Below are positions 1-6,321 of a DNA stretch of 11,415 nucleotides, one piece after another. The notes beneath the pieces were generated by a model, which searched no databases, was not told the origin of the DNA, and saw only the letters and a program-made list of their open reading frames with translations. The position numbers and the translations under genes are program-made. Each line of letters starts with the position of its first letter. Positions within the stretch are counted from its first letter, which is position 1. The DNA is taken from contig DBDN01000075.1 of the NCBI GenBank assembly GCA_002293615.1, positions 1 to 11,415 on the forward strand, written 5' to 3'. The stretch is from Betaproteobacteria bacterium UBA931. GTDB lineage: Bacteria > Pseudomonadota > Gammaproteobacteria > Burkholderiales > Casimicrobiaceae.

Positions 1-207
1 GCGGAAAATATTGCCGCCGCCGATGACGATGGCGGTTTGTACGCCCATACGTACCACTTCGGCGATTTCCTCGACAATACGGTCAATGACTTTCCGGTTG
101 ATACCGAACGGATCGTCGCCCATCAGCGCCTCGCCGGACAATTTGAGCAGAATGCGCTTATAGCGCGGGGCGGGAAGTTTTTCGGCGGGGGCGGACAAAG
201 CATTCAT
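1..207 (-). CDS. pyrH: Uridylate kinase (UMP kinase), N-terminal part, cut by window edge
   Basis: The first 69 codons of bacterial UMP kinase, which phosphorylates UMP to UDP with ATP in pyrimidine nucleotide synthesis in the cytosol. The translation begins MNALSAPAEK and reaches YKRILLKLSGEALMG at residues 16-30, the hallmark N-terminal strand and phosphate-binding loop of the family. It continues through DPFGIN and ends in the glycine-rich IVIGGGNIFR motif. The rest lies off the left edge. The start at 207 precedes the conserved core by about 15 residues, which is slightly longer than usual for the family. No clear Shine-Dalgarno sequence precedes it, so translation may depend on coupling to the upstream genes. 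It is the third gene of the rpsB-tsf-pyrH cluster, an order common in bacteria, about 103 bp after tsf. Identity is firm; the exact start is less so. Confidence 0.93.
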   Translation of the reverse strand, partial: MNALSAPAEKLPAPRYKRILLKLSGEALMGDDPFGINRKVIDRIVEEIAEVVRMGVQTAIVIGGGNIFR

Positions 208-279
208 GGCGTGGCGTCGGTTCAAAGTGATGGCGACAATGATCGATAAAGCAATTGAAACAAGGCGATGATACAGGAG

Positions 280-297
280 TGGGCGCTTTCGCGCCCA
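280..297 (-). promoter_or_regulatory. Hairpin with GAAA tetraloop in the tsf-pyrH spacer
   Basis: Read on the minus strand this is a perfect 7-bp stem (TGGGCGC/GCGCCCA) closed by a GAAA loop, a stable GNRA tetraloop, with a possible G-U pair extending it. It lies 13 nt after the tsf stop. No run of T follows, so it is not a standard intrinsic terminator. It may protect the tsf 3' end, serve as an RNase processing site, or attenuate pyrH expression. The fold is seen directly; the role is inferred. Confidence 0.5.
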
Positions 298-310
298 TTT
301 GTTCGGATGA

Positions 311-1198
311 TTACGTTTTTGTCATCGCCGCGACTTCGGCGGCGAAATCGTCTTTGCGTTTTTCAATGCCTTCGCCAACGACAAAAAGCTCAAACGACAA
401 AACCTTGGCGTTTTTGCTTTTCAGGTACTGCTCGACAGTTTCATCCGGGTTCTTCACAAAAGGTTGCCCGAGCAGAGTGATTTCGGCCAGATATTTGGCG
501 ATGCGGCCATCCACCATTTTAGCAACGATATCGGCAGGTTTTCCGCTCTCTGCCGCTTGCGCTTCGAAAATCGCGCGCTCTTTCGCGATCAGATCCTGCG
601 GCACTTGATCTTTGGAAATGCAGACCGGGCGCGTTCCAGCTACCGACGCGGCAATGTGCAATGCGATGTCTTTACCGGCGGCTTCGTCGCCTTCCAACTC
701 GACCATCACGCCGATACGGCCGCCGCCGTGCAGGTATTGCACGATGCGGCAAGGTGTTTCGCGATAAGCAAAACGGCGCACCGACAGGTTTTCGCCGATT
801 TTTTGCACAAGCTCCTGCCGGATTGATTCAACCGAGCCGTTCTCCAGCGGCAGTGCCGACAAAGCATCGACGCTTGCCGGATTTTTTTCGGTGACGGTTT
901 GCGCCAATTGCCGGGAAAAATGAATGAAGTCGTCGTTTCTGGCGACGAAATCGGTTTCGCAGTTGACTTCGACCAGCGCGGCTTTTTTGCCGTCCGCGGC
1001 CACGAAGCCGCCGATAATGCCTTCGGCGGTCACCCTGTCCGCCGCCTTGTTGGCGCGGGCGCCCGATTTGATGCGCAACAGTTCTTCCGCTTTTTCAATA
1101 ACGCCTTCGGCTTCCTGAAGCGCTTTTTTGCACTCCATCATGCCGAGTCCGGTGACGCGGCGCAGTTCCATCACGATTTTTGCGGGAATTTCCACCAT
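311..1198 (-). CDS. tsf: Translation elongation factor Ts
   Basis: EF-Ts is the cytosolic nucleotide exchange factor that recycles EF-Tu from the GDP to the GTP form. With the start used here the protein has 295 residues, close to the usual length in proteobacteria (E. coli 283). The N-terminal UBA-like segment carries the first family signature (ELRRVTGLGMMECKKAL, about residues 11-27). The second signature, EVNCETDFVAR (about 77-87), contains the TDFV residues that contact EF-Tu. The two core subdomains follow, ending with the C-terminal helices. An in-frame ATG at 1210 would add four residues, but the purine-rich AAGGA lies directly against it. The ATG at 1198 gives MVEIPAKIVMELR, the normal family beginning, so I prefer it. 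It lies 93 nt after rpsB and is probably co-transcribed with it. Confidence 0.97.
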   Translation of the reverse strand: MVEIPAKIVMELRRVTGLGMMECKKALQEAEGVIEKAEELLRIKSGARANKAADRVTAEGIIGGFVAADGKKAALVEVNCETDFVARNDDFIHFSRQLAQTVTEKNPASVDALSALPLENGSVESIRQELVQKIGENLSVRRFAYRETPCRIVQYLHGGGRIGVMVELEGDEAAGKDIALHIAASVAGTRPVCISKDQVPQDLIAKERAIFEAQAAESGKPADIVAKMVDGRIAKYLAEITLLGQPFVKNPDETVEQYLKSKNAKVLSFELFVVGEGIEKRKDDFAAEVAAMTKT

Positions 1199-1231
1199 GT
1201 TCGTTTCCATTTCCTTAAATAAGATTAGCTT

Positions 1232-1257
1232 CGGCTTGCCGGCAGGCCAGCAAGCCG
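1232..1257 (-). promoter_or_regulatory. Stem-loop in the rpsB-tsf spacer
   Basis: A perfect 8-bp inverted repeat (CGGCTTGC/GCAAGCCG) with a 10-nt loop lies between the rpsB stop and the tsf start. No T-run follows on the minus strand, so it looks like an attenuator or processing hairpin that could set the S2 to EF-Ts ratio. Weak terminator-like structures between these two genes are known in enterobacteria; that this one works the same way is inference. Confidence 0.5.
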
Positions 1258-1291
1258 TTTGAATGAGTCGGCGATGTTTCGCCCGCCCGTA

Positions 1292-2068
1292 TTATTTTTC
1301 GGTTTCTTCGACAATCGCCGGTTCGGCAATCTCGGTAATTTCCTCAACCTCAACAAACTCATCACCGGCTTTCAAGATGCCGGACAACGCATCGTTTTTG
1401 CCTTCGAGAACGGCGTCGGCAACGCCGCGCGCGTAAAGACGGGTGGCGCGGCTGGAATCGTCGTTGCCGGGGATGACATAATCGATGCCCAGCGGAGAAT
1501 GGTTGGTATCGACCACCGCGACGATGGGAATTCCCAGGCGCTGCGCTTCGGTGACCGCAATTTTGTGGTAGCCGACGTCGATGATGAAAATCGCGTCCGG
1601 TAACGCATCCATGTTCTGAACGCCGCCCAAGCTTTGGCGCATTTTGGCAAGCTCGCGGGTGAGCGTTAACGCTTCGCGCTTGCTCATGTTCTCGAACGTG
1701 CCGTCGGTTTCCATTTGCTCAAGATCTTTCAAGCGCTTTACCGACAGCTTGACCGTTTTGAAGTTGGTCAACATGCCGCCGAGCCAGCGATGATCGACGT
1801 AAGGCATGCCGGCGCGGGTCGCTTCTTCGCGGACGATGTCGCGCGCCTGGCGCTTGGTGCCGACAAAAAGAACGGTACCGCGGTTTCCCACCAGACGGCG
1901 CACGTACAGCATCGCCTCGTTGTATTTATCAAGCGTTTTTTCAAGGTTGATGATGTGGATTTTGTTGCGATGGCCAAAAATATAATCGGCCATTTTCGGG
2001 TTCCAGTAACGGGTCTGGTGACCAAAATGGACGCCCGCTTCCAGCATTTGTCTCATAGTGACAGACAT
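1292..2068 (-). CDS. rpsB: 30S ribosomal protein S2
   Basis: S2 is a protein of the small ribosomal subunit, bound between head and body, and needed for S1 to join. The 258-residue protein begins MSVTMRQMLEAGVHFGHQTR, the conserved S2 opening, followed by WNPKM and FGHRNKIHIINLEKT. The central region holds VLFVGTKRQAR, HRWLGGMLTNFKT and, towards the C-terminus, the signature around DVGYHKIAVTEA, IPIVAVVDTNHSP and VIPGNDDSSRA. The end is short and acidic. The start is well set: GGAG lies a few bases before the ATG (TGGAGAAATT ATG). It leads the rpsB-tsf-pyrH cluster and has its own 256-bp upstream region with a candidate promoter and a leader palindrome, consistent with autogenous control by S2 as known in other proteobacteria. 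Confidence 0.98.
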   Translation of the reverse strand: MSVTMRQMLEAGVHFGHQTRYWNPKMADYIFGHRNKIHIINLEKTLDKYNEAMLYVRRLVGNRGTVLFVGTKRQARDIVREEATRAGMPYVDHRWLGGMLTNFKTVKLSVKRLKDLEQMETDGTFENMSKREALTLTRELAKMRQSLGGVQNMDALPDAIFIIDVGYHKIAVTEAQRLGIPIVAVVDTNHSPLGIDYVIPGNDDSSRATRLYARGVADAVLEGKNDALSGILKAGDEFVEVEEITEIAEPAIVEETEK

Positions 2069-2112
2069 AATTTCTCCATAGATCAGGGTTTAACCGCCAC
2101 CGATATTTTGGT

Positions 2113-2130
2113 CTGAAACTTGAGTTTCAG
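2113..2130 (-). promoter_or_regulatory. Palindrome in the rpsB 5' leader
   Basis: CTGAAACT and AGTTTCAG form a perfect 8-bp inverted repeat separated by two bases, about 45 nt before the rpsB start codon. In RNA it would fold as a 7-bp stem with a 4-nt loop. Its position in the untranslated leader makes it a candidate element for S2 feedback control or for a DNA-binding regulator. The symmetry is seen; the function is inferred. Confidence 0.4.
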
Positions 2131-2211
2131 CACCCTGAAAAAATCGGTGTGTGAATTTGGGCGCTTGCCGGATTGGTATGACGCCCGTATGCCGCTCAAA
2201 AGCGGTGTCGG

Positions 2212-2220
2212 ATTCTAACA
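2212..2220 (-). promoter_or_regulatory. Candidate extended -10 promoter for rpsB
   Basis: On the minus strand TGTTAGAAT matches an extended -10 element (TG, one base, then TAGAAT, five of six to consensus). No convincing -35 hexamer sits 16-18 bp upstream. Transcription would start near 2205 and give a leader of about 137 nt carrying the palindrome at 2113-2130. It is plausible because a strong ribosomal promoter is expected in this gap and no better match is visible. Confidence 0.35.
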
Positions 2221-2292
2221 TATTCTCCGACGTTCAGGAGAGGGCGATTGGGGAAATGGTTGTTGTGGTCGTGTGGCGCCGTCCGGCAGAAG

Positions 2293-2311
2293 ACGCGCTT
2301 TCGGAGCGCGT
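2293..2311 (-). terminator. Possible weak terminator after mtaD
   Basis: A perfect 7-bp stem (ACGCGCT/AGCGCGT) with a 5-nt loop lies 13 nt after the mtaD stop. The bases that follow on the minus strand are TCTTCT, only partly U-rich. It is a reasonable weak intrinsic terminator separating mtaD from rpsB, but could equally be a 3'-end stabilising hairpin. Confidence 0.35.
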
Positions 2312-2324
2312 AGGGAAGGAGGTA

Positions 2325-3653
2325 TCAAACATTGCGGCCGGAATCCCGAATTTCAGCGCGCCATTGTTCGGCCATTCCAACAAGTTCGCTTTCGTTCAAT
2401 CGAGCAAAACGGCGTTCTTTCAATAAATGCTCGCCGGCGATCCAGACATGCGTTATCTGCTCGCGATTGGTCGCGTAAACGATTTGCGAGACGGGATCAA
2501 AAACGGGCGCGGCCTCAATCGTGCCCAAATCGACGGCGATAATATCGGCCTGTTTGCCGGTTTCGATGGAACCGACCTGGTCGGCGATTCCCAAAGCTTT
2601 CGCGCCGTTAATGGTCGCCATACGCAGCGCCTCGGCAGCGGAAACGGCGGTAGGGCTGCCATTGACTTTGGCAAGCAACGCGGCAAGTCGCGCGTCGGCA
2701 AGAATATCGAGCGAGTTGTTTGACGCAGCGCCATCGGTGCCCAATCCGACATTCGCGCCTGCTTGAAGCAGCTTGGCAATCGGCGCGATACCGGAACCGA
2801 GCTTCATGTTGGAACGCGGGTTGTGGGCAACGGAAATGCCTCTTTGTGCGGTAAGCGCAATTTCCTCGTCGATGAGATGCGTCATGTGTGCCGCGGTGAC
2901 ACGCGGCGATAGAAAGCCGAGTTGCTCAAGCGCGGCGAGCGGGCGCATACCGGTTGCCTGAACGCTTTGCCGGATCTCGTTTTCCGTTTCGTGGATATGG
3001 CAATGTATCAAAAAATTTTCGTGTTCGGCCAGCACAACGATTTTGCGGAAAGTTTCTTCTTTGACGGTGTACGGCGCATGCGGCGCCAGCACGAGCGAAA
3101 TACGTTCTTTGCCGTAAAATTTTCTGCGAACCTCCGTCGCTTTTTCAAGGTACTCCTGCGCATTTTGCGCGTAAGCGCTGGGAAACTCGGTGATGACGCA
3201 ACCGATAAAGGTACGCATTCCCGAAGCCGCGGCGGCGCGCGCGATCGCTTCGGGAAAATAATACATGTCGTTGACGCAAGTGATGCCGCCGCGCAGCATT
3301 TCCGCCATGCCGAGCAAAGTGCCGTCGTGCACAAAAGCGTCGCCGACCAGGCGCGCCTCGGCCGGCCAAATATGATTTTGCAACCACTCCATTAAGGGCA
3401 AGTCGTCGGCGAAGCCGCGCAAAAGCGTCATCGCAATATGCGTGTGCAGATTGATGAAACCGGGAAGAAGCGCATGTTCCGGCAGATCGACGACCTGCGC
3501 CGCACGCATCTGGCGCGCTTCTTTTTGGGGAAGAACCGCCATAACCCGACCGTCGGTTATGGCGACAGAGCAATATTCAAGAACAGAATTGTCTGAATCA
3601 ACGGTGATTACCCAGCGCGGGTGGATAATGGTGTCAAACGGTCGCGTATCCAA
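2325..3653 (-). CDS. mtaD: Amidohydrolase, probable 5'-methylthioadenosine/S-adenosylhomocysteine deaminase
   Basis: A 442-residue metal-dependent hydrolase of the TRZ/ATZ group within the amidohydrolase superfamily. The expected reaction is deamination of MTA and SAH to inosine derivatives in purine and methionine salvage in the cytosol. Visible features are PGFINLHTH (metal ligands H70 and H72), PHAPYT (191-196), the HxxE around H219/E222, AAHMTHL (254-260), and GLGTDGAASNN (303-313) with the metal-binding D307. The TDGAASNN string is typical of MTA/SAH deaminases, but chlorohydrolases and guanine-type deaminases share the fold, so substrate is inferred. The start is TTG at 3653. An in-frame stop lies eight codons upstream and no ATG occurs near, so a TTG start is nearly forced, with only weak ribosome binding. 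It follows the GlsB-like gene by 40 bp with no visible terminator and may share its transcript. Confidence 0.9.
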   Translation of the reverse strand: MDTRPFDTIIHPRWVITVDSDNSVLEYCSVAITDGRVMAVLPQKEARQMRAAQVVDLPEHALLPGFINLHTHIAMTLLRGFADDLPLMEWLQNHIWPAEARLVGDAFVHDGTLLGMAEMLRGGITCVNDMYYFPEAIARAAAASGMRTFIGCVITEFPSAYAQNAQEYLEKATEVRRKFYGKERISLVLAPHAPYTVKEETFRKIVVLAEHENFLIHCHIHETENEIRQSVQATGMRPLAALEQLGFLSPRVTAAHMTHLIDEEIALTAQRGISVAHNPRSNMKLGSGIAPIAKLLQAGANVGLGTDGAASNNSLDILADARLAALLAKVNGSPTAVSAAEALRMATINGAKALGIADQVGSIETGKQADIIAVDLGTIEAAPVFDPVSQIVYATNREQITHVWIAGEHLLKERRFARLNESELVGMAEQWRAEIRDSGRNV

Positions 3654-3693
3654 TGTTGGCTGGTTATCCGAAAATGATCATCAGACAGCGATA

Positions 3694-3948
3694 TTATCTT
3701 TTTCTTGTAATTTGTCCATAGACGAAAAGCACAACAAGTGATCCGATGACCGCAATGATAAAGCTGCCGATATTGAAGCCATCTACCGTGCCGAAACCGA
3801 AAAACGTGCTGATCCAGCCGCCCACTGCCGCGCCGATAATGCCGAGCAGGCAGGTGACGATGATACCGCCGGGGTTGGGGCCTGGCATGATCCACTTAGC
3901 AAGAATACCCGCGATTAAACCAAAAATAATCCAGGAAAGAATTCCCAT
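3694..3948 (-). CDS. GlsB/YeaQ/YmgE-family small membrane protein
   Basis: An 84-residue, very hydrophobic, glycine-rich protein of the transglycosylase-associated family. It begins MGILSWIIFGLIAG, has three predicted membrane segments (about residues 2-20, 28-48 and 58-78), and shows the conserved middle motif MPGPNPGG (21-28) and LLGIIGAAVGGW (34-45). It ends with a basic tail, RKR. The length is typical. Members are inner-membrane proteins tied to general stress responses; the molecular function is not known, and the transglycosylase name is historical. The start is supported by GGAG five to seven bases before ATG. The next gene on the same strand is mtaD. Its promoter should lie in the 3949-4137 gap shared with divergent bioY, but I could not fix it. 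Confidence 0.92.
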   Translation of the reverse strand: MGILSWIIFGLIAGILAKWIMPGPNPGGIIVTCLLGIIGAAVGGWISTFFGFGTVDGFNIGSFIIAVIGSLVVLFVYGQITRKR

Positions 3949-4074
3949 GATAATCTCCAGAAAAGTTGGGGGGCTTCAGAATACAACAACGCCAACAACA
4001 GGGCGCATCTTTTTTTGTAAATTCTAATGCCATGTTTCTTTTAGGCCGACATGGCGCGCTTTGTTTAAAAAGTT

Positions 4075-4103
4075 TTTGCATTGAATCTTGTCGCCGGTAT
4101 AAT
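4075..4103 (+). promoter_or_regulatory. Sigma70-type promoter of bioY
   Basis: A perfect TATAAT occurs at 4098-4103, with TTTGCA (four of six to the -35 consensus) 17 bp upstream. Transcription would start near 4110, leaving a leader of about 28 nt. An 8-bp direct repeat, GGTTATTT, occurs at 4109-4116 and 4130-4137, bracketing the leader. I see no E. coli-type BirA operator. Confidence 0.6.
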
Positions 4104-4137
4104 TTCCGGGTTATTTCAAAAATTTTAAAGGTTATTT

Positions 4138-4728
4138 ATGAACGCTTCCGCGTCTTCCGCACGTAATCTGTTGCAGGCTTATTTTCCCCAGCTCAACCTG
4201 AGCCTTGCTCAGAAAACGGCGATTGTGCTGGCCTCTTCCCTGGCGCTGACGATCTCGGCAAAAATCCAGTTTCCGCTCGGGTTGGTGCCGTTTACCATGC
4301 AAACGTATGTGGTTATGGTGCTGGGCGTTCTGCTTGGCAAACGACTGGCTGCCGCTTCCGTGCTGGCTTATCTGGCGCAAGGGCTGGCCGGGTTGCCGGT
4401 ATTTGCCGGCGGTGGCGGGCTGGCGTACATTGCCGCACCGTCGTTTGGCTATCTGATCGGCTTTTTGGCGGCGGTGCTGCTGATCGGCCATTTCACCGAA
4501 CGCGGTTATGGGCGTCATCTGATCGGCAGCTTTGTTGTGATGGTAGCCGGGCACGCGCTTCTTTTTGTGTTCGGCGTGATGTGGCTGATGCCGGCACTTG
4601 GTTTTGATCTTGAAAAAGCGCTCATGGTGGGCTGGTACCCGTTTGCCGGCATGTTCCTGATCAAAACGGTTCTTGCCGCTTTAACCGTTGCCGGGATGTG
4701 GCGGATCCAAAGACCAAGCACTCGATAA
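4138..4728 (+). CDS. bioY: Biotin transporter BioY (ECF-type S component)
   Basis: A 196-residue integral membrane protein that captures biotin in the inner membrane. Six membrane segments are predicted from about residue 26 onward. The family motifs are present: QFPLGLVPFTMQT (44-56), the glycine-rich loop GLPVFAGGGG (85-94), and AAPSFGYLIGF (99-109). The length is normal. In many bacteria BioY works with the ATPase BioM and the coupling protein BioN. No such genes sit beside it here, and the gene is closed at once by a strong terminator. It therefore belongs to the solitary BioY type known from proteobacteria, or borrows partners encoded elsewhere. AAGG six to seven bases before the ATG supports the start. 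Its own promoter lies just upstream. Confidence 0.95.
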   Translation: MNASASSARNLLQAYFPQLNLSLAQKTAIVLASSLALTISAKIQFPLGLVPFTMQTYVVMVLGVLLGKRLAAASVLAYLAQGLAGLPVFAGGGGLAYIAAPSFGYLIGFLAAVLLIGHFTERGYGRHLIGSFVVMVAGHALLFVFGVMWLMPALGFDLEKALMVGWYPFAGMFLIKTVLAALTVAGMWRIQRPSTR

Positions 4729-4748
4729 CGAATACAGGGAAATGAATT

Positions 4749-4783
4749 AAAAAAAACCGGCCGTTGATGCGGCCGGTTTTTTT
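4749..4783. terminator. Strong bidirectional intrinsic terminator between bioY and qmcA
   Basis: A perfect 7-bp GC stem (CCGGCCG/CGGCCGG, 6-nt loop) has eight A on its left and seven T on its right. It therefore reads as an intrinsic terminator on both strands, ending bioY from the left and qmcA, whose stop is at 4840, from the right. Confidence 0.93.
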
Positions 4784-4839
4784 ATGTGGTGCAAACAATC
4801 AGAAATTAACTGCTTTCGTTTCTTAGCGGTCAGTCATGG

Positions 4840-5763
4840 TCAATCGGTTTTCTTGATCACGGCGGTTGCCGTGGCGATCAGGCCGGAAATATCGGAAAGG
4901 TTGGACGGAACGATCAGCGTGTTGTTCTGCTTGGCAAGATTGGCAAACGCTTCAATATATTGGCCGGCAATCTGCATATTGACCGCAGGCAAGCCGCCTT
5001 GGGCACTGATTGCCGCGCCGATCTGGCGAAGCGCCGTTGCGGTGGCTTCCGCTTTGGCGAGAATCGCCGCCGCTTCACCTTGGGCGCGGTTGATTTCGGC
5101 CTGTTTTTCGCCTTCGGATTCGGCAATCGCCGCTTCCCGCGCGCCCACAGCCAGATTGATCTGTTCCTGCTTTTTGCCTTCGGAAGCGGCGATCACGGCG
5201 CGTTTTTCGCGCTCGGCGGTAATTTGTTGCTGCATGGCGCGAAGGATTTCTTTCGGCGGCGTCAAGTCCTTGATTTCATAGCGCAGCACTTTCACGCCCC
5301 AGCTTAATGCCGCTTCGTCGAGCGCGGAAACAACGGTGGCGTTGATCTGGTCGCGCTCTTCGAAAGTCCGGTCAAGCTCCATGCGCCCAATAATCGAGCG
5401 CAAGGTGGTTTGCGCGAGTTGGGTAATGGCGATGACGTAGTTGGACGAGCCATACGAGGCGAGCTTGGGATCGGTGACCTGGAAATAAAGAATGCCGTCC
5501 ACTTGCAATTGCGTATTGTCGCGAGTGATGCAGATTTGCGACGGTACGTCCAGCGGAATTTCGCGCAGGTCGTGGTGATAGGCGACGCGGTCAAAAAACG
5601 GGTTGATGAAATTCAGCCCGGGCTTGGAAACCGCAAAGAAGCGCCCAAGCCGCTCAATCACATAAGCGCGCTGCTGCGGAACGATCAGAATGGCGCGGTA
5701 AACCAGAATGCAGGCGGCGACAAGAAAAACCAAACCGATCATATTTAAAAAACTGATATTCAT
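4840..5763 (-). CDS. qmcA: SPFH/band 7 (stomatin-like) membrane protein, QmcA type
   Basis: A 307-residue stomatin/prohibitin-family protein. Such proteins assemble into large membrane-anchored oligomers and are linked to membrane organisation and protein quality control. One N-terminal membrane segment (about residues 7-28) leads into the SPFH domain. Key strings include VPQQRAYVIERLGRF (28-42), KPGLNFINPFFDRV (47-60), ITRDN (79-83), GRMELDRTFEERDQIN (126-141) and YEIKDLTPP (162-170). A charged Ala/Glu-rich coiled coil covers about 178-250 and contains two similar units 22 residues apart (SEGKKQEQIN and SEGEKQAEIN). The length matches E. coli QmcA (305). The reading frame stays open further upstream to 5940, but GGGAG six bases before the ATG at 5763 and the family start fix the N-terminus. 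It lies 20 bp after nfeD, its usual partner. Confidence 0.94.
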   Translation of the reverse strand: MNISFLNMIGLVFLVAACILVYRAILIVPQQRAYVIERLGRFFAVSKPGLNFINPFFDRVAYHHDLREIPLDVPSQICITRDNTQLQVDGILYFQVTDPKLASYGSSNYVIAITQLAQTTLRSIIGRMELDRTFEERDQINATVVSALDEAALSWGVKVLRYEIKDLTPPKEILRAMQQQITAEREKRAVIAASEGKKQEQINLAVGAREAAIAESEGEKQAEINRAQGEAAAILAKAEATATALRQIGAAISAQGGLPAVNMQIAGQYIEAFANLAKQNNTLIVPSNLSDISGLIATATAVIKKTD

Positions 5764-5783
5764 TTTTTGCTCCCGTTGAAAAA

Positions 5784-6212
5784 TTATGGTGACGCTTCCT
5801 GGCTTGTGTCGAGTACCAGCGTTGAACCTTGCACGCGCACAATGACCATTTCTTTGTTGCGCGGCGTTTGCGGCGTGGCGGCGATGGCGTTCCACTGCGA
5901 ACCGCGATATGAAACACGCGCCGATCCGTCGTCGTTCCATTTCAATACCAAAACGCGTTGGCCGAGATCAAACTCTATCTGCGTCTGGTGTTTCTCCTTG
6001 TTGGCCTGCTGGTAGTAGTAGGCGATAAAGCAACCCGCCGAACCGAGAACGCCGGTCGTGACGAACTGTACGAGAAAACTGCCGCCGAGAAAATCGACCA
6101 GCCCGCCCGCAATGAACGCAACGGCTATGGCCAGCAGATAAAAAGTACCACTCAGCATTTCAATGCCGATCAGTATCAGCGCCAGAACCCACCAGATGAC
6201 CCATGCCGACAT
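5784..6212 (-). CDS. NfeD-family membrane protein
   Basis: A 142-residue short-form NfeD protein, lacking the ClpP-like protease domain of the long form. Two or three hydrophobic segments (about residues 4-20, 24-42 and 48-66) are followed by a soluble OB-fold domain (about 80-137) with the typical LGQRVLVL, DGSARVSYRGSQW and VIVRVQGSTLVL strands. NfeD proteins pair with SPFH proteins in the inner membrane and are thought to assist or anchor them. That is exactly the arrangement here, with the stomatin-like gene 20 bp downstream on the same strand. A strong ribosome-binding site, GGAGGAG, precedes the ATG. A perfect inverted repeat and a candidate promoter lie 40-80 bp upstream. Confidence 0.92.
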   Translation of the reverse strand: MSAWVIWWVLALILIGIEMLSGTFYLLAIAVAFIAGGLVDFLGGSFLVQFVTTGVLGSAGCFIAYYYQQANKEKHQTQIEFDLGQRVLVLKWNDDGSARVSYRGSQWNAIAATPQTPRNKEMVIVRVQGSTLVLDTSQEASP

Positions 6213-6254
6213 GATTCTCCTCCGTCAGTGGCTTATTCGCCGTTTTTCATTTTG

Positions 6255-6283
6255 AGCGGAAATGCGCAACGCACATTTCCGCT
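6255..6283. repeat. Perfect 10-bp inverted repeat upstream of nfeD
   Basis: AGCGGAAATG and CATTTCCGCT are exact complements separated by 9 bases. The repeat lies between the lipoprotein stop (6322) and the nfeD start (6212). Neither side has a T-run, so it is not a standard terminator. It begins one base past a candidate nfeD -10 element and covers the predicted transcription start, so it may be an operator or a 5'-end RNA hairpin. It could also be a 3'-end hairpin for the lipoprotein mRNA. Confidence 0.6.
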
Positions 6284-6284
6284 T

Positions 6285-6293
6285 ATCATATCA
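6285..6293 (-). promoter_or_regulatory. Candidate extended -10 promoter for nfeD-qmcA
   Basis: The minus strand reads TGATATGAT, an extended -10 element with TATGAT (five of six to consensus). GATACA, 17 bp upstream, is only a poor -35. Transcription would start around 6278, inside the inverted repeat at 6255-6283. Confidence 0.35.
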
Positions 6294-6321
6294 TCGGCGA
6301 CACGGCGTGTATCGAAAATGA

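Noticed and set aside
194..225. Two near-identical SEGxKQxxIN units in the QmcA coiled coil (residue numbers), as a possible novel repeat
   Set aside because: Ala/Glu-rich heptad-like repeats are normal in the coiled coil of stomatin-type proteins.
5764..5940. A 59-codon upstream extension of the qmcA frame
   Set aside because: It overlaps the end of nfeD in another frame and is Arg/His-rich. The ATG at 5763 has a good ribosome-binding site and gives the family N-terminus.
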